From Microbacterium sp. RU33B (GTDB taxonomy: Bacteria > Actinomycetota > Actinomycetes > Actinomycetales > Microbacteriaceae): a stretch of DNA of 64,000 bases. Positions 12,111-20,972 of the stretch are shown here, piece by piece. The position numbers and the translations under genes are program-made. Numbering within the stretch: position 1 is the first letter of the stretch; each line of letters opens with the position of its first letter. The notes beneath the pieces are model-generated. The model was not told the DNA's origin. It was given only the letters and a program-made list of their open reading frames with translations, and searched no databases. The stretch covers positions 1,488,001-1,552,000 of the forward strand of contig NZ_FTPO01000001.1 of the NCBI RefSeq assembly GCF_900155915.1, given 5' to 3'.

Positions 12111-12136
12111 GAACGGGATGCTGCGGCATCCCGTTC
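12111..12136 (+). terminator. Hairpin terminator, possibly bidirectional
   Basis: GAACGGGATGC, loop TGCG, GCATCCCGTTC is a perfect 11-bp stem. It lies 24 bases after the ANTAR regulator and directly abuts the stop codon of the leftward thioesterase gene, so it may serve both convergent genes. Confidence 0.75.
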
Positions 12137-12137
12137 G

Positions 12138-12569
12138 TCATTCCTGCGGAAGATCGCGGATCATGTTGGTGATCCGCACGGTCGAGCAGCGCCTGCCCTG
12201 ATCGTCGGTCACGACGATCTCGTGCACGGTCATCGAGCGCCCGAGGTGGATCGGGGTGCAGACACCGGTCACGATGCCGCTGGTCGCCGAGCGCGTATGC
12301 GTGGCGTTGATGTCGACTCCGACCGCAAGCCGACCGGGACCGGCGTGGAGGTTCGCCGCCATCGAGCCGAGCGACTCTCCCAGCACGACGTAGGCGCCCC
12401 CGTGGAGGAGCCCGACCGGCTGCGTGTTGCCCTCGACGGGCATCGTCGCGACGCAGCGATCGACCGTGAACTCGGTGAACTCCATACCCATCTTCTCGGC
12501 GAGGGAACCCATGCCGCGGCGGGTGGCCCACTCCATGCCGGTGACGTCTGCGGGGGCGGTGTCGGTCAT
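12138..12569 (-). CDS. Hotdog-fold thioesterase (PaaI/YbgC-like)
   Basis: A 143-residue hotdog protein. The sequence QPVGLLHGGAYVVLGESLGS near residue 60 is the family signature: the HGG turn followed by a helix with the catalytic acid (E in LGES). Such enzymes release CoA from acyl- or aroyl-CoA thioesters; the substrate cannot be told. The start is the ATG at 12569 (MTDTAPADVTGM); the frame is open further upstream but only into Arg-rich sequence that overlaps the polA region. It is divergent from polA with 59 bases between starts. Confidence 0.85.
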   Translation of the reverse strand: MTDTAPADVTGMEWATRRGMGSLAEKMGMEFTEFTVDRCVATMPVEGNTQPVGLLHGGAYVVLGESLGSMAANLHAGPGRLAVGVDINATHTRSATSGIVTGVCTPIHLGRSMTVHEIVVTDDQGRRCSTVRITNMIRDLPQE

Positions 12570-12616
12570 GTCTCGCCTTCGGGATGCCTGTCGTCGGGAG
12601 CGTCCGAACCCCTGAC

Positions 12617-12628
12617 TACGCTGGGAGG
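12617..12628 (+). promoter_or_regulatory. Leaderless promoter of polA
   Basis: TACGCT at 12617-12622, then six bases (GGGAGG), then the GTG of polA at 12629. The purine run directly abuts the start codon, too close for a normal Shine-Dalgarno, so the message probably begins at the GTG. Confidence 0.5.
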
Positions 12629-15268
12629 GTGACGGACTCCGCAAAGCCTACCCTTCTCGTCGTGGACGGCCATTCGCTGGCCTACCGTGCGTTCTTCGCC
12701 CTCCCCGTCGACAACTTCACGACGAAAGACGGTCAGCACACGAACGGGATCTACGGGTTCCTGTCGATGCTCATCAACCTGATCAAGGCCGAGAAGCCGA
12801 CGCATCTGGCCGTCGCCTTCGACACGTCGCGTCAGTCCTTCCGCACGCGCGAATACGCCGAGTACAAGGCCAACCGCTCCGAGAGCCCGTCCGAGTTCAA
12901 GGGGCAGATCCCGCTGCTGCAGGAGTGCCTCGCGGCGATGAGCATCACCGTGCTCGCGAAGGAGGATTTCGAGGCCGACGACATCCTCGCCACCCTCGCG
13001 ACGCAGGGGGCGGAACAGGGCTTCCAGGTGCTCGTGTGCTCCGGAGACCGCGACACGATCCAGCTCGTGAACGACGACGTCACCCTGCTGTACCCGAACG
13101 TGCAGGGCGTGTCGCAGCTCAAGCGATACGACCGCGAGGCCGTCATCGAGCGCTACGGCGTGCCGCCCGAGCAGTATCCCGACATCGCGGCCCTCGTCGG
13201 CGAGACGAGCGACAATCTGCCGGGCGTCCCGAAGGTGGGGGAGAAGACCGCCGTCAAGTGGCTCACCCAGTTCGGTACCCTCGACGACCTGCTCGAGAAC
13301 GCCGACAAGGTCACGGGCGTCGTCGGCAACAACCTGCGCGAGCATCTCGACGACGTGCGCCGCAACCGCACCCTCAACCGTCTGCTGACCGACGTCGAGC
13401 TGCCCCAGGGCCCCGCCGATCTCGAGGTGCAGCCCATCGACGCCCAGGCCGTGCGCGACATCTTCGCCCGCCTCGAGTTCAAGACCCTCATCCCTCGGGT
13501 CGCCGAGCTCGCCGGCATCGAGCAGCAGATGGCGGCCGTCACATCGGCGGCGGCCGTTGCCGCGCCGGCGGCGAAGGATCTCGCGCCTGCAGCCCTCGTC
13601 GAGTGGCTCGACGCGTCCGAGGGCGAGGTCGGCGTCACGATCGCCATCGAAGGCGGTCTCCCGCATCGGATCGGATTCGCGACGGGCGATTCCGCCGTGG
13701 AATCGACGTGGAGCGACGAGGCCGCATCTGCGCTCGCCCCGTGGCTGGCCTCCGAGGCACCGAAGATCTTCAGCGACGCCAAACTGCAGGTCAAGGCGCT
13801 GCGCCGCGCGGGGCTGCGCCTCGGCGGCCTCTCCTTCGACACGATCGTGGCCGGGTGGCTCCTGCGCCCGAGCTTCCCCGACAAGACGCTCGCGCACCTC
13901 GTCGACCGCTATCTCGACGAGAAGCTCCCCGAGGCCGACCCGACCCAGCTCGTGCCCGAGACCGAGGGCGCCACACCGGGCCAGCTGTCGTGGTACACCC
14001 TGCGCGTGACGGAGGCGCTCCGCGCCGAGATGCCCGAGAGCGTCACGGCGGTGCTCACCGACATCGAGCTGCCGACGCTGCTCGCCCTCGCCGACATGGA
14101 GATCGCCGGCGTCGCCGTCTCGCACGAGAAGCTGTCGGGCTTCTCCGGCGAGCTGGGTGCGCGGGCCGAGACGATCGCACAGCAGGCCTATGCCGCGATC
14201 GGCCGCGAAGTGAACCTCGGCTCTCCGAAGCAGCTGCAGGAGGTGCTGTTCGAAGAGCTGCAGCTCCCCAAGACGCGCAAGACGAAGACGGGGTACTCGA
14301 CGGATGCCGCCGTGCTCGCCGACCTGCAGGAGCAGGCGCCGCATCCGTTCCTGGATATCCTGCTCCAGCACCGCGAAGCCACCAAGCTCCGCCAGATCAT
14401 CGAGTCCCTCGACACCGCGATCGGCGCCGACGGGCGCATCCGCACGACGTACGTGCAGACCGGCAGCCAGACCGGACGACTGTCGAGCACCGACCCCAAC
14501 CTTCAGAACATCCCCGTCCGCACCGAGGAGAGCCGACGCATCCGCGCGGCTTTCGAAGTCGGCGCGGGCTACGAGACGCTGCTGACGGCCGACTACTCCC
14601 AGATCGAGATGCGCATCATGGCGCACCTCTCGGAAGACCCGGGGCTCATCGAGGCCTTCAACTCCGGCGAAGACACCCACCGCTTCGTGGGCGCACGGGT
14701 GTTCGGCGTCGAGCCGGCCGACGTCGACGCGCAGATGCGCACGAAGGTCAAGGCCATGTCGTACGGCCTCGTCTACGGGCTCTCGGCGTTCGGCCTGTCC
14801 AAGCAGCTGCGCATCGATCAGTCCGAGGCGAAGCAGCTCATGATGGAGTACTTCGCGCGGTTCGGCGCCGTGCGCGACTACCTGCGCTCTTCGGTCGAGC
14901 AGGCTCGTATCGACGGCTACACCGAGACCATCATGGGTCGGCGCCGACCGTTCCCCGATCTGGCCAGCCCCAACCGGGTTCTGCGGGAGAACGCCGAGCG
15001 CGCAGCCCTGAACGCCCCGATCCAGGGCAGTGCCGCCGACATCATGAAGGTCGCGCTGTTCCGCATCCACGACGAGTTCCGCACCCAGCAGCTGGGGTCG
15101 CGCGTGCTGATGCAGATCCACGACGAGCTCGTCGTCGAGGTGGCGCCGGGGGAGTGGGATGCCGCGGAGCGGATCGTGCGGGCCCGCATGGGAGACGCCG
15201 TGTCGCTCACGGTGCCGCTCGATGTGCAGATCGGCCGAGGCGCCGACTGGAACGAAGCGGGCCACTGA
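12629..15268 (+). CDS. polA: DNA polymerase I
   Basis: An 879-residue repair and Okazaki-fragment polymerase. The N-terminal 5'-3' exonuclease domain starts LVVDGHSLAYRAFFALP. The polymerase motifs are in the last third: RLSSTDPNLQNIP near residue 616, LLTADYSQIEMR near 652, KAMSYGLVYG (finger helix) near 709, and MQIHDELVVEV near 828. The central region (about 310-490) has the 3'-5' exonuclease fold position but lacks the metal-binding DxE motif, so proofreading is probably absent, as in mycobacterial PolA. GTG start chosen because residues upstream are not family-like and a TACGCT -10 lies six bases before it. Confidence 0.97.
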   Translation: MTDSAKPTLLVVDGHSLAYRAFFALPVDNFTTKDGQHTNGIYGFLSMLINLIKAEKPTHLAVAFDTSRQSFRTREYAEYKANRSESPSEFKGQIPLLQECLAAMSITVLAKEDFEADDILATLATQGAEQGFQVLVCSGDRDTIQLVNDDVTLLYPNVQGVSQLKRYDREAVIERYGVPPEQYPDIAALVGETSDNLPGVPKVGEKTAVKWLTQFGTLDDLLENADKVTGVVGNNLREHLDDVRRNRTLNRLLTDVELPQGPADLEVQPIDAQAVRDIFARLEFKTLIPRVAELAGIEQQMAAVTSAAAVAAPAAKDLAPAALVEWLDASEGEVGVTIAIEGGLPHRIGFATGDSAVESTWSDEAASALAPWLASEAPKIFSDAKLQVKALRRAGLRLGGLSFDTIVAGWLLRPSFPDKTLAHLVDRYLDEKLPEADPTQLVPETEGATPGQLSWYTLRVTEALRAEMPESVTAVLTDIELPTLLALADMEIAGVAVSHEKLSGFSGELGARAETIAQQAYAAIGREVNLGSPKQLQEVLFEELQLPKTRKTKTGYSTDAAVLADLQEQAPHPFLDILLQHREATKLRQIIESLDTAIGADGRIRTTYVQTGSQTGRLSSTDPNLQNIPVRTEESRRIRAAFEVGAGYETLLTADYSQIEMRIMAHLSEDPGLIEAFNSGEDTHRFVGARVFGVEPADVDAQMRTKVKAMSYGLVYGLSAFGLSKQLRIDQSEAKQLMMEYFARFGAVRDYLRSSVEQARIDGYTETIMGRRRPFPDLASPNRVLRENAERAALNAPIQGSAADIMKVALFRIHDEFRTQQLGSRVLMQIHDELVVEVAPGEWDAAERIVRARMGDAVSLTVPLDVQIGRGADWNEAGH

Positions 15269-15295
15269 CGACGTCGGTCGAGCAGCCCGTCGGGC

Positions 15296-15312
15296 GTTCG
15301 CTCTGAGCGAAC
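15296..15312 (+). terminator. Short hairpin after polA
   Basis: GTTCGCT, loop CTG, AGCGAAC: a perfect 7-bp stem 27 bases after the polA stop. There is no U-tract, so termination is only possible, not established. Confidence 0.4.
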
Positions 15313-15351
15313 CAGCCGGGGAACGGGCCGTACGGCACCGTGGGCGGTCCC

Positions 15352-15364
15352 TAGGCTCGAAGCC
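15352..15364 (+). promoter_or_regulatory. Leaderless promoter of the DUF885 gene
   Basis: TAGGCT at 15352-15357, seven bases, then ATG at 15365. No Shine-Dalgarno is present in the gap. Confidence 0.5.
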
Positions 15365-17038
15365 ATGACTGACGCAGAACGCACCCCGACGCAGATCGAC
15401 AGGATCGCGGATGCCTGGGTGGACACTCTCGCCGAGCTCCACCCGAGCCTTGCGACCTACATCGGACGCAGCGAGTTCAACGACCGCTACGGCGACTACT
15501 CCCCGGCAGGACACGACGCCCTCGCCGCAGCCGCCCGGGCCACTCTGGCCGAGCTCGAAGCCGCGACGCCGGAGGACTTCATCGACGAAGTCACCCAGCA
15601 GGACCTGGTGGGCGAGCTGCGACTCGACCTCGACCTGTACGACGCCAAGTGGCATCTGCGCGATGTCAACGTGATCGCCTCGCCTGCGCAGGACCTGCGC
15701 GCGGTGTACGACATCATGCCGAAGGACACCGCCGAGGACTGGGCCGTCGTCGCCACGCGTCTCGGCGCTCTTCCCGGGGCGATCGCCGGGTACGTCGAGA
15801 CCCTCCGTGCCGGCATCGCCGAGGGCATCGTCCCCGCCCGTCGCCAGGTCATCGAGGTCGCCACGCAGATCGCCCGCTACACGGCCGACACCGGGTTCTT
15901 CGCCGAGTTCGTGAGCAACGCCGCCCCCGCGGAGGGGCAGCTGCCGGCATCCGTCGCCCGCGAGCTCGAGGACAACGCCAACGCCGCGCGGGTCGCGTAC
16001 GACGGACTCGCGGCGTTCCTCACCTCGGAGCTCGCCCCCGCCGCGAGCGAGGAGGACGCCGTCGGGCGCGAGTACTACGCCCTCCAGTCGCGCCGCTTCC
16101 TCGGTGCCGAGATCGATCTCGACGAGACGTACGACTGGGGGGTCCAGGAGCTCGCCCGCATGGTCGCCGAGCAGGAGTCGATCGCGAACGAGATCAAGGA
16201 GGGTGCCACGGTCGAAGAGGCGGTGGCGTTCCTCGAGGAGGACACCAGCCGCAAGCTGTACGGCACGGATGCCCTGCAGAAGTGGATGCAGGAGACGAGC
16301 GACAAGGCGGTGGCCGAGCTCGGGCGGACGCACTTCGACATCCCCGAGCCGATCCGTCGCCTCGAGTGCATGATCGCACCCACCAAGGAGGGCGGGATCT
16401 ACTACACCGGTCCGACCGACGACTTCTCGCGTCCCGGCCGCATGTGGTGGTCGGTGCCGGAGGGCGTGGAGTCGTTCGACACGTGGCGCGAGCTCACCAC
16501 CGTGTACCACGAGGGCGTTCCCGGACACCACCTCCAGATCGCGCAGGCGGTCTACAACCGCGCCGAGTTGAACTCCTGGCGCAGGCTCCTGGCGGGCTCG
16601 TCGGGTCACGCCGAGGGGTGGGCCCTCTACGCGGAGCGGCTCATGGAGCAGCTCGGATACCTGGACGACCCGGCCGATCGCCTCGGGATGCTCGACGGCC
16701 AGCGCATGCGCGCGGCGCGCGTCGTGCTCGACATCGGCGTGCACCTGAAGAAGCCGCGCCTGGACGGCGAAGGCACGTGGGATCACGCCTACGCGCTGGA
16801 CTTCATGCGCCGCAACGTCAACATGCCCGACGAGTTCGTGAACTTCGAGGTGAACCGGTACCTGGGCTGGCCCGGACAGGCCCCCTCGTACAAGGTCGGT
16901 CAGCGCATCTGGGAGCAGCTGCGCGACGACGTGCAGGAGCGCGAAGGCGACGCCTTCAGCATCAAGGCGTTCCACAAGCGCGCGCTCGACATGGGCGGTG
17001 TCGGTCTCGACACCCTCCGCTGGGCGTTCACGCGCTGA
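15365..17038 (+). CDS. DUF885 family protein (putative metallopeptidase)
   Basis: A 557-residue cytoplasmic protein without a signal peptide. It belongs to the DUF885 family, thought to be zinc peptidases of the M32/M3 gluzincin type. The motif HEGVPGHH near residue 380 is the family hallmark, in the position of HExxH, and a downstream HAEGWALYAERL (about 415) supplies a likely third zinc ligand, as in gluzincins. Substrate unknown. It has its own TAGGCT promoter, so it is not in an operon with polA. Confidence 0.85.
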   Translation: MTDAERTPTQIDRIADAWVDTLAELHPSLATYIGRSEFNDRYGDYSPAGHDALAAAARATLAELEAATPEDFIDEVTQQDLVGELRLDLDLYDAKWHLRDVNVIASPAQDLRAVYDIMPKDTAEDWAVVATRLGALPGAIAGYVETLRAGIAEGIVPARRQVIEVATQIARYTADTGFFAEFVSNAAPAEGQLPASVARELEDNANAARVAYDGLAAFLTSELAPAASEEDAVGREYYALQSRRFLGAEIDLDETYDWGVQELARMVAEQESIANEIKEGATVEEAVAFLEEDTSRKLYGTDALQKWMQETSDKAVAELGRTHFDIPEPIRRLECMIAPTKEGGIYYTGPTDDFSRPGRMWWSVPEGVESFDTWRELTTVYHEGVPGHHLQIAQAVYNRAELNSWRRLLAGSSGHAEGWALYAERLMEQLGYLDDPADRLGMLDGQRMRAARVVLDIGVHLKKPRLDGEGTWDHAYALDFMRRNVNMPDEFVNFEVNRYLGWPGQAPSYKVGQRIWEQLRDDVQEREGDAFSIKAFHKRALDMGGVGLDTLRWAFTR

Positions 17039-17077
17039 CGACACTGAGGGAATAGGTCGGGGCCGGGTCGGGTTTGC

Positions 17078-18115
17078 ATGCACATGAATGAACTTGAGCT
17101 CGGCCTCGACACCTTCGGCGATGTCACGCGCAACGCCGACGGCGAACTCCTCAGCGACGCGCAGACCATCCGCGACGTCGTCGATCAGGCGGTTCTCGCC
17201 GACGAGGTCGGGCTGGCCTTCTTCGGAGTGGGGGAGCATCACCGCCCCGAGTTCGCGATCTCCAGTCCCGAGATCGTCCTCGCCGCCGCGGCGGCTCGCA
17301 CGAAGAACATCCATCTCGGCACGGCGGTGACGGTGCTCTCCAGCGATGACCCCGTCCGCGTCTACGAGCGGTTCGCGACCCTCGCCGCGATCTCGCACGG
17401 GCGGGCCGAGGTGATCCTGGGCCGCGGCTCGTTCATCGAATCGTTCCCCCTGTTCGGGTACGAGCTCAGCGACTACGAGACCCTGTTCGAGGAGAAGCTC
17501 GACCTCTTCTCCCGACTGCGGCTCGAAAAGCCCGTCACCTGGCAGGGGACGCTGCGCGCTCCGCTCGTGAAAGCCGACGTGTTCCCGAAGACCGAGGGCG
17601 GCATTCCCACATGGGTCGGTGTCGGCGGCAGCCCCGAGTCGGTAGTTCGGGCCGCCCGCTACGGGTACGGGCTCATGCTCGCGATCATCGGCGGTCCGTC
17701 GCACCGGTTCCGCCCCTTCGTCGACCTATACCACCGCTCGCTCGATTCCTTCGGCGAACCGCAGCTGCCCGTGGGCGTGCATTCGCCCGGTCACATCGCC
17801 GACACCGACCAGCAGGCGTGGGAAGAGGCCTACGAGGGGTTCAAGGCGATGAACGACACGATCGGCCGCGAGCGCGGGTGGCCCGCCTACAGCCGCATGA
17901 GGTTCCAGCACGACGTCGGCCCCGAGGGCGCCCTCTACGTGGGCTCGCCCGAGACCGTGGCCCGCAAGATCGCCGACACCGCGCGCACGCTCGGGCTCCA
18001 GCGCTTCGACATGAAGTTCTCGACCGGCACCCTCTCGCACGCCCACATGATGCGCTCGATCGAGCTCTACGGCACGAAGGTGGCGCCGATCGTGCGCGAC
18101 CTGCTCGCGAAGTGA
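17078..18115 (+). CDS. LLM-class flavin-dependent oxidoreductase (luciferase-like)
   Basis: A 345-residue TIM-barrel protein of the bacterial-luciferase family. Recognisable segments are GVGEHHRPEFAISSPEIVLAA (about 49-69), where the EHH motif lines the flavin site, RAEVILGRGSFIESFPLFGY and WVGVGGSPESVVRAARYG (about 180-200). Flavin may be FMN or F420; the substrate cannot be deduced. Two starts are close together (ATG at 17078 and 17084); the first is used here. It lies 39 bases after the DUF885 gene. Confidence 0.85.
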   Translation: MHMNELELGLDTFGDVTRNADGELLSDAQTIRDVVDQAVLADEVGLAFFGVGEHHRPEFAISSPEIVLAAAAARTKNIHLGTAVTVLSSDDPVRVYERFATLAAISHGRAEVILGRGSFIESFPLFGYELSDYETLFEEKLDLFSRLRLEKPVTWQGTLRAPLVKADVFPKTEGGIPTWVGVGGSPESVVRAARYGYGLMLAIIGGPSHRFRPFVDLYHRSLDSFGEPQLPVGVHSPGHIADTDQQAWEEAYEGFKAMNDTIGRERGWPAYSRMRFQHDVGPEGALYVGSPETVARKIADTARTLGLQRFDMKFSTGTLSHAHMMRSIELYGTKVAPIVRDLLAK

Positions 18116-18180
18116 CGACTGCGTCGACCGGTTCTGCCAAGATGATCGGTACGTCGATGATCTGAGCGAGAAGGGCACCG

Positions 18181-19989
18181 ATGGGGGGACTCTCGAGACG
18201 CGCGTTCCTCGGCAGAACCGCGATCGCCGCACTGGCCCTCGGGCTCGACGTCGACCTCCTGCGACCTCGCGTCGCCCCCCTGTCGGACCTGTCGGTTCGA
18301 CCGAACGTCACCGGCGCTACGGCTCCGACAACCCTCGACCAGACGATCCTGCACGGACCGGTCCTGTCACGCCAGTACCGCACGCTGCGGGCCGGACCCG
18401 GGGAGCCGCACATCCCCCGCCTCGACGTGCTGCGTGCAGCCGCCGACCCGACACGGGTGCAGCGTCGGCGATCGATCCTGTACCTCGGCCACCTCTCCGA
18501 TCTCCACGTCATCGACGCGCAGTCGCCCGGCCGGATCGAACCGATGATCGAGCAGGATCACGCGGCGTGGGGATCGGCCTTCCACCCGCACGATCCCCTC
18601 AGCCCGCACACGACCGCAGCCATGGTGCGCGCCTTCTCGGATGCCCGCTACAGCGCCGTGACGGGCGCACCGCTGGGAGCCGCCGTCGTCACCGGCGACA
18701 GCGCCGACATGCACTCCCACCTCGAGCTCCGCTGGTACATCGACCTGATGGACGGCAAGAGCATCGATCCGGCCACGTCCGGCTCTCGGTACCAGGGAGT
18801 CCAGGCCTGGTCGGAGGCCGAGTGGGCGTATCGACCCGGCGATCCCGCCGGCGGTTCGTTCGGCGAGTACGGATTCCCGCGACTTCCCGACCTCCTCGCG
18901 CAGGCGATCGCCCAGCCGATCACCTCGCCGGGCCTCCCGAGCCCGTGGTACGCGGTCTACGGCAACCACGACACGCTTCTTCTCGGCACATTCGGCCTCA
19001 CACCGCAGCTGCACGCATTGGCGGTCGGAGCGCGGAAGTCGTACCAGCTGCAGGCCACGGCGACAGCGATCCTGGGCGGGTACGCGTCTCAGGGGAGCGC
19101 GCTCACGCAGGGACTGGACATGCTCGGTCAGGCGCTCGGCCTCGGGAGACCGGGGTTCGCCGACGTCACCGCGAACCCCGAGAGGCGACTGTTCGAGAAC
19201 CGCGAGTTCATGGCGGAGCACTTCCGCACGGAGCCCGAACCCGGGCCGGTGGGGCACGGCTTCACGTCACGCAATCTCGAGACCGGCGAGACCTGGTGGC
19301 GGGCCGAGCTGAGCCCGCACGTGCGCGCGCTGGGCCTGGACACGTGCAATGCCGTGGCCGGGCCCGACGGCGCAGTCCCCGACGACCAGTTCCAATGGCT
19401 GCGCGCCGAACTCGCCCGCGCGCAGAGCGAGAACACGCTCGTCCTCGTGCTCAGCCACCACAACAGCCTCACCCTGGAGAATAAAGCCCAGCGGCCCGGC
19501 GAGGACGTGGTGCTGCACCATGCGGAAGAGATGATCGATCTGCTCCTGGAGTACCCCGTTGCCATCGCCTGGCTCAACGGGCACACCCACCTCAACCAGA
19601 TCCTGGCCCACACATCGCCCACGGGGGGCTTCTGGGAGATCACCACGGCATCGTGCATCGACTTCCCCCAACAGCAGCAGGTCGTGGAGATCGTCGACAA
19701 TCGCGACGGCTCGCTGTCGATCTTCACGACCGTCCTCGACCACGCGTCGCCCGCGGTACCGGGCTCGTCGGGTTCGTCCATCGACCTCGCGGCACGCGCA
19801 CGGGAGCTCGCCGCGAACGACTGGGCGGAATCGCCCTCGATGCGTCGCGGGTCGCCGCTGGATCGCAACACCGAGCTCCTGCTGCGCGCCCCGTTCGACC
19901 TCGCTGCGATCACGGACGCCTCCCTCGAAGCACAGCGCATCGTCGAGACGGCACGGGTGCTCGCCCACGAGCGGCGGTCGCGCTCATGA
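18181..19989 (+). CDS. Tat-exported metallophosphoesterase (TIGR03767/PPA1498 family)
   Basis: A 602-residue calcineurin-like phosphoesterase. The start MGGLSRRAFLGRTAIAALAL is a twin-arginine signal (SRRAFLG followed by a hydrophobic stretch), so the enzyme acts outside the membrane; tatA and tatC are at 44-45 kb. Metal-binding motifs are visible in order: SDLHV (about 103), a Ser/His-rich segment, YGNHD (about 260), VLSHHNS (about 425) and NGHTH (about 463). Substrate unknown. AGAAGG lies eight bases before the ATG. Its stop overlaps the next gene as ATGA, giving a three-gene operon with a lipoprotein and a membrane protein. Confidence 0.88.
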   Translation: MGGLSRRAFLGRTAIAALALGLDVDLLRPRVAPLSDLSVRPNVTGATAPTTLDQTILHGPVLSRQYRTLRAGPGEPHIPRLDVLRAAADPTRVQRRRSILYLGHLSDLHVIDAQSPGRIEPMIEQDHAAWGSAFHPHDPLSPHTTAAMVRAFSDARYSAVTGAPLGAAVVTGDSADMHSHLELRWYIDLMDGKSIDPATSGSRYQGVQAWSEAEWAYRPGDPAGGSFGEYGFPRLPDLLAQAIAQPITSPGLPSPWYAVYGNHDTLLLGTFGLTPQLHALAVGARKSYQLQATATAILGGYASQGSALTQGLDMLGQALGLGRPGFADVTANPERRLFENREFMAEHFRTEPEPGPVGHGFTSRNLETGETWWRAELSPHVRALGLDTCNAVAGPDGAVPDDQFQWLRAELARAQSENTLVLVLSHHNSLTLENKAQRPGEDVVLHHAEEMIDLLLEYPVAIAWLNGHTHLNQILAHTSPTGGFWEITTASCIDFPQQQQVVEIVDNRDGSLSIFTTVLDHASPAVPGSSGSSIDLAARARELAANDWAESPSMRRGSPLDRNTELLLRAPFDLAAITDASLEAQRIVETARVLAHERRSRS

Positions 19990-20333
19990 CACGACGGACA
20001 TCGACGACCGGCATCGTGCTCCTGGTCGCACTGTCGCTCACCGGCTGCTCCCAGATCGCCGCCATCGCCCCTGTCGGCGGAGATCGCCTCGCCGAGGTGC
20101 GCTTCGCCGGAATCGATGTTCTGGTCGACGCCGACATCCAGATCCTCGAGGCTCCCGTGTGCACGGAGGCGGCGGACGCGACGGTGACGTGCGCGGGCTC
20201 GACGGTGGACGGCGACACGATCACCGTCGCCTCGCCGGGCTCCGATCCCGACACATTGACGGTGACGACCGGTGACACCTCCGTCTACGAGGGGTCGCTC
20301 CACGCCGCGCTCGAGAAGGCGATGGGCGGCTGA
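19986..20333 (+). CDS. Small lipoprotein, function unknown
   Basis: A 115-residue protein. Residues 1-22 are a lipoprotein signal ending in the lipobox LSLTGC, so the mature chain is lipid-anchored at about C22. The mature part is rich in Asp, Thr and Val and contains two spaced cysteines (CTEAADATVTC) that could form a disulfide. No family is recognised. It overlaps the phosphoesterase stop by four bases and the next start by one base. Confidence 0.8.
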   Translation: MTRRTSTTGIVLLVALSLTGCSQIAAIAPVGGDRLAEVRFAGIDVLVDADIQILEAPVCTEAADATVTCAGSTVDGDTITVASPGSDPDTLTVTTGDTSVYEGSLHAALEKAMGG

Positions 20334-20926
20334 TGTCGCGGCTGTTCGCATGGATTCTGCTCGGTGCGGTGATCGTGTTCGGCGCGATCACGCAGACCAT
20401 GACCTCGGTGGCCGGATCGGCGCCGGCCGACACGACGGCGCGGGTGCTCCTCGCCCTTCTGTCGGCGCTCCTGCTCTTCGGGGAGGTCGTGATCGCGACC
20501 GTTGCGACGACGACGATCACGACTCCCGAGGTGTCGCCCTCGTGGCAGCCTGTGGCCGCGTGGGCCGGCATCCTGCTGGTTCTCCTGGTCGCCGCCGCGC
20601 TCGTCTGGCCCCCGCTGCCGATCCTCGTCGCCGTGGCGGCGTGCGTGGTGCTCCCGGCGGCCGCATCCGGCCGGTACGACGCCTGGCGCGGGTTCGCCGT
20701 GTTCCGCACCACGCCGGGGCGTGCGGCCGCCGCCATGGCGTCCACCCTGGTCGCGGTCGTGATCGGCGCGGTGATCGCCCTGCTCACGGGCTTCTTCCTG
20801 ACGCCGCTCATGGGCGCGGTCGTCTTCTGGCTCTTCGCCGGCGCAGCGGGAGCCGCGCTGCTCCTGTGGTGGACACGGCTCTGGTCCCGCTCGGCATCCG
20901 TCAGCGCCCCTTCCCCGATCCTCTGA
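20333..20926 (+). CDS. Multi-pass membrane protein, function unknown
   Basis: A 197-residue hydrophobic protein with about five or six predicted membrane segments (around residues 5-25, 38-60, 77-92, 95-110, 137-160 and 163-182) and short polar loops. No catalytic motif is recognised. The ATG shares a base with the TGA of the lipoprotein gene, so the two are translationally coupled. Together with the Tat phosphoesterase this looks like an envelope module. Confidence 0.75.
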   Translation: MSRLFAWILLGAVIVFGAITQTMTSVAGSAPADTTARVLLALLSALLLFGEVVIATVATTTITTPEVSPSWQPVAAWAGILLVLLVAAALVWPPLPILVAVAACVVLPAAASGRYDAWRGFAVFRTTPGRAAAAMASTLVAVVIGAVIALLTGFFLTPLMGAVVFWLFAGAAGAALLLWWTRLWSRSASVSAPSPIL

Positions 20927-20960
20927 CCTCGCCGCGCACCGCGCCGGGTCGCGGCATCCC

Positions 20961-20972
20961 TACGATGAAGCC
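20961..20972 (+). promoter_or_regulatory. Leaderless promoter of MFS gene
   Basis: TACGAT at 20961-20966, six bases, then ATG at 20973. No Shine-Dalgarno. Confidence 0.5.

Noticed and set aside
12566..17704. A reading frame of about 1700 codons opposite polA and the DUF885 gene
   Set aside because: It spans several well-supported rightward genes and has only low-complexity composition; an antisense artefact of GC bias.
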